Assembly: GCA_007121175.1 (NCBI GenBank)
Contig: SKMG01000148.1
Coordinates: 1-6,269 of the forward strand
From: Trueperaceae bacterium
GTDB taxonomy: Bacteria; Deinococcota; Deinococci; Deinococcales; Trueperaceae
Length of the DNA: 6,269 nucleotides
Direction of reading: 5' to 3'
The notes under the pieces were generated by a model that had not been told where the DNA came from, ran no database searches, and saw nothing but the letters and a program-made list of their open reading frames with translations. Shown piece by piece: positions 5,364 to 6,269 of the stretch. Numbering within the stretch: the stretch's first letter is position 1; each line of letters starts with the position of its first letter. A program made the position numbers and the translations under genes.

Positions 5364-6128
5364 ATGAGTGAGAGCCTCTGGGCGCTGCTGCAGCCCAGCA
5401 GCCTGCTGGTGATCCTGGTTGCGCTGGCGCTGGTCGCGAGCTGGCTGCGCGCTCATGCGCTGGCAGCGAGCCTGCTGACGCTCGTGCTGGCCGCGATCGC
5501 GGTGGCAGTCGTGCTGCCGGTGACCGAGTGGATCGCCGGGCCGCTGGAGGAGCAGGTGGCGCCGGCGCCGCTCCCGCCGCGCGTGGACGGGCTCGTGGTG
5601 CTCGGCGGGGCGGTCGAGTGGCGCATCACGGCCGCACGCGGCCAGCTCACGCTCAACGAGGCGGCCGAGCGCGTGGCCGCCGCCGCGGCCCTGGCGCAGC
5701 GCTATCCCGAGGCGCGACTGGTGTTCACCGGCGTCTTCGCCGAGACCTTCGCGCAGGACTTCCGGGCACAGCCGACCGAGCGCTCGCTGTGGTTCGGCCC
5801 CGTGTTCGAAGATCGCGAGGTGCGCTATCTCGGCGCAGCGCGCAGCACCTATGAGGACGCCATCGTGGCGTTGCGCGAGGCGCCGCCGGCGCCCGGCGAG
5901 ACCTGGATCTTGGTCACCAGCGCCATGCACATGCCGCGCGCGTTAGCGACCTTCCGCACCCAGGGCTGGACCACGCTGCTGCCCTACCCGGTCGACTACC
6001 GCACCACCGGCAGCGCCCTACCGCGCTTCGACTGGGACGTGTCCGGCACGCTCGCCGACCTCGACGCTGCGGTGCGCGAGTGGGGCGCGCTGCAGGTGTA
6101 CCGCCGGACCGGGAGGATCGTGCCCTGA
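5364..6128 (+). CDS. YdcF/ElyC-like DUF218 membrane protein
   Basis: This is a membrane-anchored protein with a DUF218 (YdcF-like) domain. The best-studied relative, E. coli ElyC, affects peptidoglycan and envelope polysaccharide assembly; the biochemical activity of the domain is not settled. In the 254 residues: two N-terminal membrane helices (about 13-28 and 33-53), the strand DGLVVLGGA (75-83), a helix with LNEAAERV, LVFTGVF (119-125) where relatives often carry a TGG-type turn, RSTYEDA (160-166), LVTSAMHMPRA (183-193) with conserved Ser186, His189 and Arg192, and the C-terminal REWGALQVYRRTGR common in the ElyC-like branch. The order is typical and no domain is missing. The ATG at 5364 is supported by GGGAGG (5353-5358) and starts just before the first helix; a GTG at 5310 lies ahead of the leader hairpin. 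It is divergent from degV, and its stop touches that of asd with no gap. The exact role is unknown; the family call is firm. Confidence 0.87.
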   Translation: MSESLWALLQPSSLLVILVALALVASWLRAHALAASLLTLVLAAIAVAVVLPVTEWIAGPLEEQVAPAPLPPRVDGLVVLGGAVEWRITAARGQLTLNEAAERVAAAAALAQRYPEARLVFTGVFAETFAQDFRAQPTERSLWFGPVFEDREVRYLGAARSTYEDAIVALREAPPAPGETWILVTSAMHMPRALATFRTQGWTTLLPYPVDYRTTGSALPRFDWDVSGTLADLDAAVREWGALQVYRRTGRIVP

Positions 6129-6269
6129 TCAGCAGCCCGCGGGCGCGCAGTCGCCGCCGAGCGCCTCCGCGATCTGCACCGCGTTGAGCGCCGCGCCCTT
6201 GCGCAGCTGATCCCCGACCACGAACAGCGCCAGGCCTCCCGAGCTCGAGGTGTCGGCCCGGATACGGCC
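6129..6269 (-). CDS. asd: Aspartate-semialdehyde dehydrogenase, C-terminal end (5' part outside window)
   Basis: This cytoplasmic enzyme reduces aspartyl-4-phosphate to aspartate-4-semialdehyde with NADPH, the branch point to lysine/diaminopimelate, threonine and methionine. Only the last 46 residues and the stop are present. They contain the family's diagnostic C-terminus: GRIRAD at the edge, then [25 protein letters not shown] split as GGLALFVV followed by [17 protein letters not shown], the final strand and helix. A short tail of about eleven residues with two cysteines follows. The catalytic Cys and His lie outside the window, so activity cannot be judged. The gene converges on the YdcF-like gene; the two stop codons form TGATCA with no intervening base, leaving no room for an intergenic terminator. 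Confidence 0.93.
   Translation of the reverse strand, partial: GRIRADTSSSGGLALFVVGDQLRKGAALNAVQIAEALGGDCAPAGC

Noticed and set aside
5289..5930. 213-codon minus-strand frame opposite the YdcF-like gene
   Set aside because: Arg/His/Gln-rich, no motif, opposite a recognised DUF218 domain.

Overview
The window is very GC-rich chromosomal DNA from a bacterium. It carries six genes or gene parts and no tRNA, rRNA, CRISPR array, transposase, integrase or phage gene that I can see. The genes are typical bacterial core functions: aerobic respiration, DNA processing, lipid binding, envelope and amino-acid biosynthesis. Two features hint at the lineage: a cytochrome c oxidase subunit II that is both a lipoprotein and fused to cytochrome c, and a subunit I N-terminus with the actinobacterial-type GFANY...IGARDLAFPRLN signature. 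These fit a high-GC Actinomycetota, Deinococcota or Chloroflexota-like organism. I cannot decide among them from this window.

Layout from left to right. Positions 1-1645 on the minus strand hold an oxidase operon: coxB/ctaC (complete) followed by ctaD (5' part only, running off the left edge), with a 14-bp overlap. Positions 1646-1883 are non-coding and unusually rich in inverted repeats, including the perfect 16-bp element AGGGAC-N4-GTCCCT and two possible promoters. Positions 1884-3440 (minus) are a complete comM/yifB-type AAA+ ATPase gene whose inter-domain linker contains an in-frame 18-bp tandem repeat. Positions 3441-3630 are a divergent intergenic region. Positions 3631-4311 (plus) encode a lipoprotein of unknown function. 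A probable bidirectional terminator lies in the 82-bp convergent gap at 4312-4393. Positions 4394-5245 (minus) are a DegV-family fatty-acid-binding protein gene. Positions 5246-5363 are a second divergent intergenic region with hairpins, one of them a perfect 7-bp stem with a UUCG loop. Positions 5364-6128 (plus) encode a YdcF/ElyC-like (DUF218) membrane protein. Its stop codon abuts the stop codon of a convergent asd gene (aspartate-semialdehyde dehydrogenase, C-terminal 46 residues only) that runs off the right edge.

Only coxB and ctaD clearly work together: they encode the CuA/cytochrome c electron-entry subunit and the catalytic subunit of a caa3-type terminal oxidase. The other genes look like independent single-gene units. 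For coxB, the lipoprotein, degV and the YdcF-like gene I moved the start downstream of the longest reading frame, because a strong Shine-Dalgarno sequence and a sensible N-terminus agree there.

I found no undescribed multi-gene system. The items most worth a second look are the GGGAC-N4-GTCCC palindrome upstream of the oxidase genes, the unidentified lipoprotein, the repeat expansion in ComM, and the UUCG hairpin in front of the YdcF-like gene.
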